Source of the DNA: a virus
Strand: one strand, 5' to 3'
Length of the DNA stretch: 36,620 bases
IMG/VR virus record: IMGVR_UViG_3300030430_001650
Span: 1-36,620 of that record
Part shown: positions 29,718-36,620 of the stretch, one piece after another
How positions within the stretch are numbered: position 1 is the first letter of the stretch
How the letters are laid out: every line of letters starts with the position of its first letter
Made by a program: the position numbers and the translations under genes
Notes under the pieces: generated by a model
Seen by the model: the letters and a program-made list of their open reading frames with translations, nothing else
Databases searched by the model: none
Told to the model about the DNA's origin: nothing

Positions 29718-32030
29718 ATGGTTGCTTTTGAATACGATGGAGTAACTAGAAGATTTCCTGCCGCATCAGATTTTATTAGTGAACAGATGGAAAAATACAT
29801 CTTAGGAACTAGTAAAGACGAGGGTTTCGTTGAACTCATTGAGCAGTCAATAAATTTAATAGAGGCAAGAGATAATGACCCTAAACAATTAACAGAACAA
29901 CTAAAAGGTGTTTTTGAAGAATTGTTAGAGAATCCTCTTACTTTATACTTAAAATCTAACAGACAAGCATACAGTAGTTTTGTCAAGAGACGGCCTGAAA
30001 AAAGAAAAGAAGAAGATGAAAAAATGCTGGCAGAGGCGAGTCTTAAAAATATAGAAGAAGATAATCCTGAGTTTGATGAAAAATTAGTTGCTCAGTTAAG
30101 TGGAACAGTAGTCAGCGATGTTGCTAATGTAGGAGAACAAATTAGAAAGGATATTGTTGCGGTAATATCACAAGCAGATATGTCAGATGAAGAATTTGAA
30201 AGTGATTCTTTATCGTTAGGAATAGAGTCAGAAATAAGATTTAGAACTGCTAAAACTATAACGGGCGAAAAGAAATTAAGTTTTTCAAAAAGCAACAATA
30301 GGGGGTTTAAGAATGCACACTCTGTTATGACTTTTCCAACAGATGACGGTATGGAAGAACTAATTACAAAGGCACAAAACATAATTGTTAGATATACAGG
30401 TGCAGAAGTTACCTTCCTACCAAAGAGAGGAAAGATTTTAATTGATAGTGCAATAGATAAAGAGGGGATTAAAAACGCAATTAAATTTTCTTCAATGAAT
30501 AAATATATAGAAGATGGTGAGATTAAAGATGGCCTACAGTTTGATTACAAATTTATAGACGAACTTAATTTAAAATTAGAACAGTGGTTTGATAGGACAA
30601 TTGGTGATGAATATTTTAACACTATGGTTCAAGACGGAACGCTCTATCAATTAATGGTGGAGGCCTCATTTGTTAGAGAACAAAAAAAAGAAAAAACATT
30701 AACAGAGAAAGTAAAAGAAACACTACCAGATGATGATGGTAAAATAAAGGATAAATATAGTAAATTTACTGCCTTAAAGTATAGAATACCAAAAGCGTTT
30801 GCTATTAATCTAAACTTTGATGTTACTGCGGAAGAAGAATATCCGTTGATACCTATGGAAGAATACAGAATACCCGATAGACTAAAGGGAGATAGTGAAG
30901 AAAATAAAAAGGCTAGGCAAAAAATCTACAATAAATTAAAAGAAGAGAGACAAAAAATAACTGCTCAATATAATGAATTAAGAGCCGCTACAACTGAAAT
31001 AGAAGTAGATGGAAATAAATATTTGTTGATTTTTAGTGATAGTCCTGTCTACAAAAAGGCAGAAGAAGCATATGATAAGTTTGGGTTTGGTAACAATAAG
31101 ATAAGAATGATAGTTCATAGTTTCTTTGATGAAAAATTTGAAATGATAAAAAAGGAAGGAACTGGTAAATTTAAAGATAAGGCTCTGTTTGATTCAGATT
31201 TCCAAGGCCAAGAAAGACTAAAGTATGCATATATAGATAGAAGAGACGAACCTATTACAGAAGCAGAAGCAAGACAAATAGAACAAGGTGACTTTAGAGT
31301 AGTGCAAGAAGAGTATGGAGAAGCATTTTCAGATTATATATTTTATAGAAAAGATAAGGTCAAACAAACCGATATCGGTAAATATGCTGATTTAGGCCTT
31401 AATGAAGAACAAAGGGCAGAGTTGTATTACAAATTTCTAACTGGGACTTTAGATGACCGAACAGAAGGGCAGAAGTTGTTAGAGGGTTTTTCAGATGCTA
31501 CAAGAAGGCTAAGTTCACAAAGTTTGATGGGTCGGACTAAACAGGAAAGAGAGCGTGATAAACTAGACAGTAACATAAGTGGAGTCGGTAGAAGGCTTTA
31601 CAAGCAAGACTTAGATGATATTAGCGTAGAGAAAAAAATGAAAACTAAGAGATGGATTAAACTCTATGAAACTAATAAGAAAGCGGCTCAAATATACATT
31701 CTTCTTCCTTTAGTTTCGGAAACTGCGGTTGTTGAGGGTTCTAAGATAATAGAAGGTAGTGAGTTCGGTAAAGATAAATATGAAGCAACAGCATTTACTG
31801 TTGAAGATTTAATGCAAGTAGAAGGCGATAAAAAAGATAAAGACGGTAATCCAATAATGGTAGATAATGAAGAAGATGTTTCAGTATTTTATAGCGTCTA
31901 TCTTAAAAAATACACCTCTTTTAATCTAAGCCCACTAAGAGGAAGAGGACAAAATAAAGCCATGAGGGAACACTTAGATGACCTAAGTAATAGAATACTA
32001 GATATTAGAGAAACAATAGAGGGATATTGA
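29718..32030 (+). CDS. Large hypothetical protein, 770 aa
   Basis: ATG 29718 follows GTGAGTTGG. It opens with MVAFEYDGVTRRF and has long charged helical regions and several K/E-rich coiled segments. A beta-containing middle is present, and no membrane segments, tag or known enzyme motif are seen. It overlaps the adaptor gene start by one base. It is the fourth protein of 670-870 residues in this window without a recognised domain. A structural or ejected protein is a possibility from context only. Confidence 0.7.
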   Translation: MVAFEYDGVTRRFPAASDFISEQMEKYILGTSKDEGFVELIEQSINLIEARDNDPKQLTEQLKGVFEELLENPLTLYLKSNRQAYSSFVKRRPEKRKEEDEKMLAEASLKNIEEDNPEFDEKLVAQLSGTVVSDVANVGEQIRKDIVAVISQADMSDEEFESDSLSLGIESEIRFRTAKTITGEKKLSFSKSNNRGFKNAHSVMTFPTDDGMEELITKAQNIIVRYTGAEVTFLPKRGKILIDSAIDKEGIKNAIKFSSMNKYIEDGEIKDGLQFDYKFIDELNLKLEQWFDRTIGDEYFNTMVQDGTLYQLMVEASFVREQKKEKTLTEKVKETLPDDDGKIKDKYSKFTALKYRIPKAFAINLNFDVTAEEEYPLIPMEEYRIPDRLKGDSEENKKARQKIYNKLKEERQKITAQYNELRAATTEIEVDGNKYLLIFSDSPVYKKAEEAYDKFGFGNNKIRMIVHSFFDEKFEMIKKEGTGKFKDKALFDSDFQGQERLKYAYIDRRDEPITEAEARQIEQGDFRVVQEEYGEAFSDYIFYRKDKVKQTDIGKYADLGLNEEQRAELYYKFLTGTLDDRTEGQKLLEGFSDATRRLSSQSLMGRTKQERERDKLDSNISGVGRRLYKQDLDDISVEKKMKTKRWIKLYETNKKAAQIYILLPLVSETAVVEGSKIIEGSEFGKDKYEATAFTVEDLMQVEGDKKDKDGNPIMVDNEEDVSVFYSVYLKKYTSFNLSPLRGRGQNKAMREHLDDLSNRILDIRETIEGY

Positions 32031-33409
32031 TGGGAACAACTGGATATCCAAGTGACTATTCTTTTGATGAGAAACTAAACGGTGTTGCTACATATACTGT
32101 AGCATTGGGTTTTTTTACAGGGGCTTATGATAAAGGCGTTGGATTTTATACTGACTTTGCCTCTGTAGCAGATATGTTACAAATAGCACACTTTACTGAT
32201 ACAACCTATCCTAGTAGAGCGCAAGTGGGTAAAATAATAAAAAGAATAGAAGGGACTGTTGATGAAACAACTAAGCGTTCTTATCGACCTATTATTACTA
32301 GAGATGAGTTTCATGATTTTCAATTTAAAAATCTACCAATGAATACTTACTACGGTGGGTATGTTGGTTTTATTCAGTTGCCTAAATTAAAAGTTAGAAA
32401 GATTGTATCTCTACAAGTTTGGCAAGGTAGCCATTATGAAGAATTAGCATCGGCTCAAGCACAAATAAGACTGTTAGAGAATCATACGGAAATAAAAATA
32501 ATAACTCTTAAAACACCAAATAGCACTTATTCTTTTAATTTAGAATCCTCAAATAAAATAGTTACTACCTCTTCACCAAGACTATTAGATAGTGAATTCA
32601 ACAATGCGTTTGGAATAAAGACTACTGTTAATGAAATTATTTCTTTAATTAATGAAGAAAAGCCTAGTAAAACTCAATCATTTACAAAGGCTAGAAACCA
32701 CAAAGCACTACTAGATACAACTAATCAATTATCTATTTCTGATTTCTTTTACGCTTCAAAAGATAAAAGCAGTGGGAGTAATATCTTGATATCCTCTCTA
32801 TTAGCAGGAGATGACGGTTCGGATTGTGTTGTTGAGATAACTACTCAACAGTCATGCACTACTACTTTATCTTCTGCAAATCTTACAGTTGAAGATTCTT
32901 CAAAACTTGCTGTTGGTATGACGGTAAGTGGAGCAGGTATAACAGGTAGTAAAACGATTAGTTCTATTACTGATGCTAATACCGTTGTCTTAGACAGTGG
33001 CTCAGGAATAACTGCTGGAACAAATACACTTAATTTTGTTTCAGTAAATCAAGATGTTCCTAGTGTATGTTCAGTATCTCGATTTACTGACAAAGAGGAT
33101 GTTAGAAGGCTAGGAGATTTTTGGACTATTGCCGAAGAAGGAAGAATATTTTTCATGCAAGAGTATCCTTTCCATAGCAAGAATTCTATCATAGTAACTT
33201 ATGAAGCAGGAGATAGTAGAGTCCCTGCACAAATACACGAAGCAACTACTAAATTAGTGGCGGCTGAAATATTAAGACATGATGACCAAAGCATATTGGT
33301 GACAGATACAGGGGCTAACATTTCAACTAAGGAAAAATATGATATTCTTAGAAAAGAGGCTATGGAAACCTTGAATGGAAAAAAGGATTTAGTTTATTTC
33401 TTGGATTGA
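32030..33409 (+). CDS. Head-tail adaptor (connector) protein with inserted beta domain, 459 aa
   Basis: The N-terminal region (about residues 40-95) has the A-D-M-L...T-Y-P-S-R-A-Q-V-G-K-I-I-K-R-I-E-G pattern, a helix that packs against the portal in phage head-tail connectors. A similar helical part returns near the C-terminus (A-Q-I-H-E-A-T-T-K-L-V-A-A-E-I-L-R). Between them are beta segments, including an insert like T-V-E-D-S-S-K-L-A-V-G-M-T-V-S-G near residues 285-340. ATG 32030 is preferred over TTG 32027. Confidence 0.6.
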   Translation: MGTTGYPSDYSFDEKLNGVATYTVALGFFTGAYDKGVGFYTDFASVADMLQIAHFTDTTYPSRAQVGKIIKRIEGTVDETTKRSYRPIITRDEFHDFQFKNLPMNTYYGGYVGFIQLPKLKVRKIVSLQVWQGSHYEELASAQAQIRLLENHTEIKIITLKTPNSTYSFNLESSNKIVTTSSPRLLDSEFNNAFGIKTTVNEIISLINEEKPSKTQSFTKARNHKALLDTTNQLSISDFFYASKDKSSGSNILISSLLAGDDGSDCVVEITTQQSCTTTLSSANLTVEDSSKLAVGMTVSGAGITGSKTISSITDANTVVLDSGSGITAGTNTLNFVSVNQDVPSVCSVSRFTDKEDVRRLGDFWTIAEEGRIFFMQEYPFHSKNSIIVTYEAGDSRVPAQIHEATTKLVAAEILRHDDQSILVTDTGANISTKEKYDILRKEAMETLNGKKDLVYFLD

Positions 33410-33414
33410 TTACT

Positions 33415-33630
33415 ATGGCCTTCTACATTGATATGAAAGAAATTGATGAATTAATTAGAATACAGAAAGAAAGACAATTGGTGACGCAACAACTATCAGA
33501 GCAATTAGGTATTGATATCAGTTTTAGTGATGAAGAGGTTGCCAAATTTGCACAAGAAGAGATATTAAAAAAAGTCAATAATTCAATTAAAGAAGAGGTA
33601 GAAGCATGGATGAAGTCAGTATTATCGTAG
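33415..33630 (+). CDS. Small acidic helical protein, 71 aa
   Basis: ATG 33415 is preferred over TTG 33406, which overlaps the adaptor stop. A single helical, charged protein (I-D-E-L-I-R-I-Q-K-E-R and A-K-F-A-Q-E-E-I-L-K-K) with no recognised domain. Its 3' end overlaps the next gene by 25 bases in another frame. Position suggests a neck or tail accessory protein. Confidence 0.65.
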   Translation: MAFYIDMKEIDELIRIQKERQLVTQQLSEQLGIDISFSDEEVAKFAQEEILKKVNNSIKEEVEAWMKSVLS

Positions 33631-34133
33631 AATTACTAACTGGAACTGATGCGGGGCAAAGTTCTTCTCGATGGAGTAGGGCTAGAGATGCTTTATCTTT
33701 AGATAATACTATAACAATACCTACTATAATTGATGTTAGGACTTTACAACCTAATAAGGGAAATAGATATGATATGAGTAACAGTGGTGGTGGGGCAACC
33801 ATATTAGTCTTTGAAGATTCTCAAAGCATAGACTACCCAACAATTCATTACGATATTAGAAACGAAACTTATTCTTTTACTTTACATCTTAGGGTTATAC
33901 ATGACGAAAGAGCAAATAACAATCTAAATTATGGAAGAGATAGACTAAGAGATTTATATGCTATTTTAAAAAAAGTAATAGAGGATAATAGAAAAGGATT
34001 TACCGCAAGTGATGGCTCTAAGTTTAGTCAATTATTTTTAGGTTCTAGAACTGAGAGTAATGATAGGACAAAAAGATTATATGGATATAAAGTATCGCTT
34101 GAGGTAAAGAGATTTGGACTAAGCATCCCGTAG
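33606..34133 (+). CDS. Neck/tail completion-like protein, 175 aa
   Basis: The alpha/beta protein has late segments Y-S-F-T-L-H-L-R-V-I-H-D-E-R and D-R-L-R-D-L-Y-A-I-L-K-K, followed by G-Y-K-V-S-L-E-V-K. This strand-helix-strand layout and its place just before the major tail protein are typical of tail-completion or tail-terminator proteins. The start overlaps the previous gene with AGAGGTAG upstream. The call is by position and pattern. Confidence 0.6.
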   Translation: MDEVSIIVELLTGTDAGQSSSRWSRARDALSLDNTITIPTIIDVRTLQPNKGNRYDMSNSGGGATILVFEDSQSIDYPTIHYDIRNETYSFTLHLRVIHDERANNNLNYGRDRLRDLYAILKKVIEDNRKGFTASDGSKFSQLFLGSRTESNDRTKRLYGYKVSLEVKRFGLSIP

Positions 34134-34167
34134 TAGTTTGTAAGTAAGTAGTGGGAGAGAGTTTGAT

Positions 34168-35775
34168 ATGGTAAAAAATACAGATATATTTTTAGGAAGT
34201 GGAGCAAGCATAACGAAAATACCGGAATTGGATATTTATTTTCCAATTCAAGAAACTAGTGGAACTGTAACTACGGTTACTGCTAACGGGTCTACTACTA
34301 CCACAGTAGCAGATGTGGTATTTGGAGCAGATTTTTCTTTAGTAAATAACCTTTATGTCGGCTGTTTATTTAGAAAATATAGTTCGGGAAATGCTCTACA
34401 AACCACCCATAGGATTACTGCTAACACAGCAACTACAATCTCATTTACTCCCTCTGCTACTCTAAGTAGCGGTGACTATTTTGTAATAGACAATTATGGT
34501 GCGCCTTGTCCTGCTCCAAAAATTAATACTGATAAGAAAACACTCTTAGCCGATACTTGGTTGGGAATAGTAGAATCTTTGACCTTTCCAACAACGGAAG
34601 TGGAAATGAAACAAACAAATATTTCATTAGGTGGCAAAAGAAACTTTACTTATCAATACAAGGGAATAGAAACCGCAGGTGCGGCAGATATCAACCTTGT
34701 CGCTAATCAAGGAACATGGCTCTATTATTTCTTTGGTAAATGCACTAATGTAGATATTGGAAATGTAAATGCTAGTGATGTATTAGTTGAAGCAGGTCTT
34801 AGCGGTAGCAATCCTGCTAATAGGGCTGTTCCCGCTAGTGAGAATGGCATATACATTAATTATGATGATGTAGAAGAAACTGGGCCAATTTTTCATAGGT
34901 CAATTGGAACTGTCATGACTCCCTATGTTAATCCTGCTCAAGATACTGTTGCCGGACTACATATTGTAACTTTGCCTACTGTTGGAACAAATGGCAAAAT
35001 TGAAGATGCAATAGAATATACCTTTGCAGAACAAGATGGAGATTTATTACCATCGTTTGCACTAGAACAAGTATTTAGTAAATTGGTAGACCATGATGGA
35101 GGAACTGATATCTATGAAACTGAAACAGCAGAAACAAATGAGTCATTTAACTTCGTTAAGATTGCTAGAGGATGTAGGGTCAATACTCTAACTATGACTG
35201 CTAACGAAAATGAAGAAGTAAAGATGACAGTTAATGCTAATACTAGAAATGTTCACAACCTAGAATCTAATGAAGAATATACAGCAAGAAGAGGCGTAGT
35301 AGACGAAACTAATTTCTTTAATTTTACAGCAACCCCCGAACTTAGAGAACCATTTTTCTTTTCTGATGGAAGTTTAAAAGCATTCAATGTAGACTTCTTG
35401 AAAGTAACTAGTCTTACTCTTACCATGAATAACTCTCTAACAGATAAAAGATATTTGGGAGTCGGCAATAAGTCTATACAAGAGGCTCTGCCTGCTCAAA
35501 GAACATATGAGATACAATTCAATGGATATGTTACCGACAATCAACTATACAAAGAACTAATCAATAATACAGAAAATACTGGAAGTAATCATGTTGAATT
35601 AATTTTTACTAAATCAACTGGAGAAAATATAGTTCTTAAGTTCAAAAACTATTTCTTAAGTGCCAATGAATTCCCAATGCCCGATGATAAAGGCCCAATA
35701 GAAGTTAGTGCTACTATTATGCCAAGAGACTTACAAGAGTGTAAGGTCAGAACTCATTGGATGCTACAGGGGTGA
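34168..35775 (+). CDS. Major tail (tube) protein, 535 aa
   Basis: A large beta-rich protein, placed between tail completion and the tail chaperone pair as tail-tube proteins are. Threonine-rich beta segments near residues 28-110 may be an added surface domain. The core has tube-like strands (N-I-S-L-G-G-K-R-N-F-T-Y-Q-Y and later L-T-L-T-M-N-N-S-L-T-D-K-R-Y-L-G). At 535 residues it is longer than a simple phage tube protein, so it probably carries extra domains. ATG 34168 follows GGGAGAGAG. No catalytic motif. Confidence 0.72.
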   Translation: MVKNTDIFLGSGASITKIPELDIYFPIQETSGTVTTVTANGSTTTTVADVVFGADFSLVNNLYVGCLFRKYSSGNALQTTHRITANTATTISFTPSATLSSGDYFVIDNYGAPCPAPKINTDKKTLLADTWLGIVESLTFPTTEVEMKQTNISLGGKRNFTYQYKGIETAGAADINLVANQGTWLYYFFGKCTNVDIGNVNASDVLVEAGLSGSNPANRAVPASENGIYINYDDVEETGPIFHRSIGTVMTPYVNPAQDTVAGLHIVTLPTVGTNGKIEDAIEYTFAEQDGDLLPSFALEQVFSKLVDHDGGTDIYETETAETNESFNFVKIARGCRVNTLTMTANENEEVKMTVNANTRNVHNLESNEEYTARRGVVDETNFFNFTATPELREPFFFSDGSLKAFNVDFLKVTSLTLTMNNSLTDKRYLGVGNKSIQEALPAQRTYEIQFNGYVTDNQLYKELINNTENTGSNHVELIFTKSTGENIVLKFKNYFLSANEFPMPDDKGPIEVSATIMPRDLQECKVRTHWMLQG

Positions 35776-35780
35776 TTTAA

Positions 35781-35918
35781 GTGGGTTCTAGATTTCAAAA
35801 GAATTTAAAGCGAATGCAAGAAGAGTTAGAATCTAAATCAAAGCCTAAGAAGTCTAGGGCTAAAAAGACTGAAACTAAAAAGACTGAGGAGAAAAAAGAA
35901 GAACCAAAGTCTGAATAA
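35781..35918 (+). CDS. Lysine/glutamate-rich micro-protein, 45 aa
   Basis: GTG 35781 has a strong GGGGTGATT ribosome binding site that includes the tail gene's TGA. The 45-residue product is a helix (N-L-K-R-M-Q-E-E-L-E) followed by a repetitive K/T/E tail. Size and site strength make it likely to be translated. Function unknown. Confidence 0.55.
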   Translation: MGSRFQKNLKRMQEELESKSKPKKSRAKKTETKKTEEKKEEPKSE

Positions 35919-35926
35919 GTTACATT

Positions 35927-35966
35927 CCACCAACACCGTTTGTTTGTTTGTTGGTTTTGAAGGTGG
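35927..35966 (+). promoter_or_regulatory. Hairpin with alternative pairing over a ribosome binding site
   Basis: ACCAACA (35929-35935) pairs perfectly with TGTTGGT (35949-35955) around a T/G loop with TTTG repeats. CCACC (35927-35931) could instead pair with GGTGG (35962-35966), the ribosome binding site of the tail chaperone gene. The two structures exclude each other. It could be a translation switch, or a T-rich terminator after the tail gene; both are inference. Confidence 0.4.
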
Positions 35967-35971
35967 ATAAT

Positions 35972-36334
35972 ATGACTGAAAAGAAAATAATAAGTGATAA
36001 GAGTGCGCTATTTGCGCCAAGTGAGCCTACGCTACATTATATTAAAGTAGCACCTGAAAGCGATGAATATCTAAAAATATGGGTAAAAGAACCTACATGG
36101 ATAGAAGTCGATAGAGCCATTAATACATTAATGAAAATAGATGCTAAAACGCAAAGTATGGACATTGATATAAATGGCATGTTCAAATACATGGTTGAAA
36201 ACTTTATTGTAAAAACAGAACCAAGTCTTTCAGCAATTGATATTCTTAGATTAACTCCTTATGTTGGCGACCAAATAAAAGAAATTTTGCCAAATCCATT
36301 AGCAGAAAGTGGTGATGAAGAAAAAAACGAATGA
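35972..36334 (+). CDS. Tail assembly chaperone (gpG-like), 120 aa
   Basis: ATG 35972 with AAGGTGG upstream is preferred over a start at 35948. The helical protein sits between the major tail protein and the probable tape-measure gene, where the chaperone is found in long-tailed phages. Its end carries a canonical slippery heptamer (A AAA AAC at 36322-36328) just before the TGA. A -1 slip there joins it to the frame at 36331, making a gpGT-like fusion of about 190 residues. Function and frameshifting follow the lambda gpG/gpGT model. Confidence 0.75.
   Translation: MTEKKIISDKSALFAPSEPTLHYIKVAPESDEYLKIWVKEPTWIEVDRAINTLMKIDAKTQSMDIDINGMFKYMVENFIVKTEPSLSAIDILRLTPYVGDQIKEILPNPLAESGDEEKNE
36322..36328 (+). 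promoter_or_regulatory. Programmed -1 frameshift site (slippery A AAA AAC)
   Basis: In the zero frame the codons are GAA-AAA-AAC-GAA-TGA, so the heptamer is in the correct phase for a tandem -1 slip. The new frame is exactly that of the downstream 70-codon ORF, and no stop intervenes. This is the classic arrangement for tail chaperones. Confidence 0.7.
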
Positions 36335-36543
36335 TGAGGAGAGCAATTAGGACAGGAAATGGCTCTCCTCAAGTCTTATCTAAAATAGTAGTTTATACTT
36401 TAGCGACTACTTTTTCTATAAGTCCGTTGGAAGTTTATAGAATGCCCGCTAGTTTAGTTAAGGAAATGTTATTTATACATCAAACAGTTAAGGAACTTGA
36501 AGCAGAAGAGATGGAGAAGGCTCAAAGACAGATGAAAACTTAA
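36331..36543 (+). CDS. Tail chaperone frameshift extension (gpT-like), 70 aa
   Basis: The frame lies -1 to the preceding chaperone and overlaps its stop. The segment S-P-L-E-V-Y-R-M-P-A-S-L-V-K-E-M-L and the E/K-rich end resemble the T part of tail chaperone fusions. It may be made mainly as a fusion by frameshifting at 36322; an ATG at 36331 (ATGATG) also permits re-initiation. The T part recruits the tape-measure or tube protein in known systems. Confidence 0.65.
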   Translation: MMRRAIRTGNGSPQVLSKIVVYTLATTFSISPLEVYRMPASLVKEMLFIHQTVKELEAEEMEKAQRQMKT

Positions 36544-36553
36544 GGTGTTTAAT

Positions 36554-36620
36554 ATGGTAAGTAACCCTACTGTGCTGTTATTAAGAGACATTAAATCTCT
36601 ATTAGAAAAAACTGCACCAC
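36554..36620 (+). CDS. Probable tape-measure protein, 3'-truncated by the window edge
   Basis: ATG 36554 with AAGGTGTTT upstream starts a frame that runs off the window after 22 codons (MVSNPTVLLLRDIKSLLEK and three more). The first residues are hydrophobic and helical. A tape-measure protein is expected right after the chaperone pair in long-tailed phages; this is inferred from position alone. Confidence 0.45.
   Translation, partial: MVSNPTVLLLRDIKSLLEKTAP

Noticed and set aside
1-36620. Numerous open frames on the - strand
   Set aside because: They lie opposite well-supported genes, lack ribosome binding sites and known domains, and have compositions expected for antisense of AT-rich genes.
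1-36620. tRNA, rRNA, insertion sequences or attachment sites
   Set aside because: I saw no tRNA-like cloverleaf, transposase or flanking direct repeats; by eye this is not exhaustive.

Overview
The window is a contiguous piece of a tailed double-stranded DNA virus (Caudoviricetes, HK97-type head). All genes lie on the + strand, are tightly packed (often ATGA overlaps) and AT-rich. Core head and tail genes follow the usual order: putative small terminase (2933), large terminase (9696), portal (15533), prohead protease with scaffold (22834), major capsid protein (24116), decoration-like proteins (25509, 26495), head-tail adaptor (32030), neck/tail completion protein (33606), major tail protein (34168), a tail-assembly chaperone pair with a -1 frameshift signal (35972/36331), and the start of a probable tape-measure gene at the right edge. 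Several points suggest an archaeal, probably marine host: GGTGAT-type ribosome binding sites, TATA-like boxes about 40 nt before three start codons, an archaeal-type ATP-dependent DNA ligase, and an Arf/Ras-like GTPase. The host call is inference. The sequence gives the virus type clearly but not the host.

Layout. 1-2931: unknown proteins. 2933-9694: putative small terminase, a run of small genes sharing a duplicated leader, two large unknown proteins and a GNAT-like protein. 9696-12628: large terminase, a LAGLIDADG protein and a micro-gene. 12625-15480: eight consecutive small genes, mostly basic, including a PAP2 phosphatase. 15533-20272: portal, a long coiled-coil protein and small proteins. 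20287-22776: DNA ligase. 22834-26776: protease/scaffold, capsid and decoration genes. 26786-28364: two membrane proteins, a minimal nucleotidyltransferase and a GTPase. 28375-32030: zinc-binding, Q/G-rich and large unknown proteins. 32030-36620: adaptor and tail genes.

The most striking feature is a short peptide, consensus [S/N/T]-W-x-[D/E]-I-[L/I]-K, that recurs in 20 otherwise unrelated proteins: 15 times at the N-terminus, four times at or very near the C-terminus and once between two domains. Two C-terminal copies (W-S-E-I-H-K-M-V) end the prohead protease/scaffold protein and a small protein in the same head module. My leading interpretation is a capsid-targeting (core-docking) tag. Cargo proteins (small basic proteins, a PAP2 phosphatase, a nucleotidyltransferase, a GNAT-like protein and unknowns) would be loaded into the prohead by mimicking the scaffold tail. 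This would be functionally like the T4 capsid-targeting sequence or encapsulin cargo peptides. The tag is seen directly in the sequence; the function is inference.

The tag also decides several start codons, including one probable ATT start, and it reveals a 53-residue gene. Two further micro-genes (48 and 45 residues) were found from start/stop overlaps and ribosome binding sites. No gene-free stretch exceeds 80 bases. I saw no tRNA, rRNA, CRISPR array or insertion sequence.
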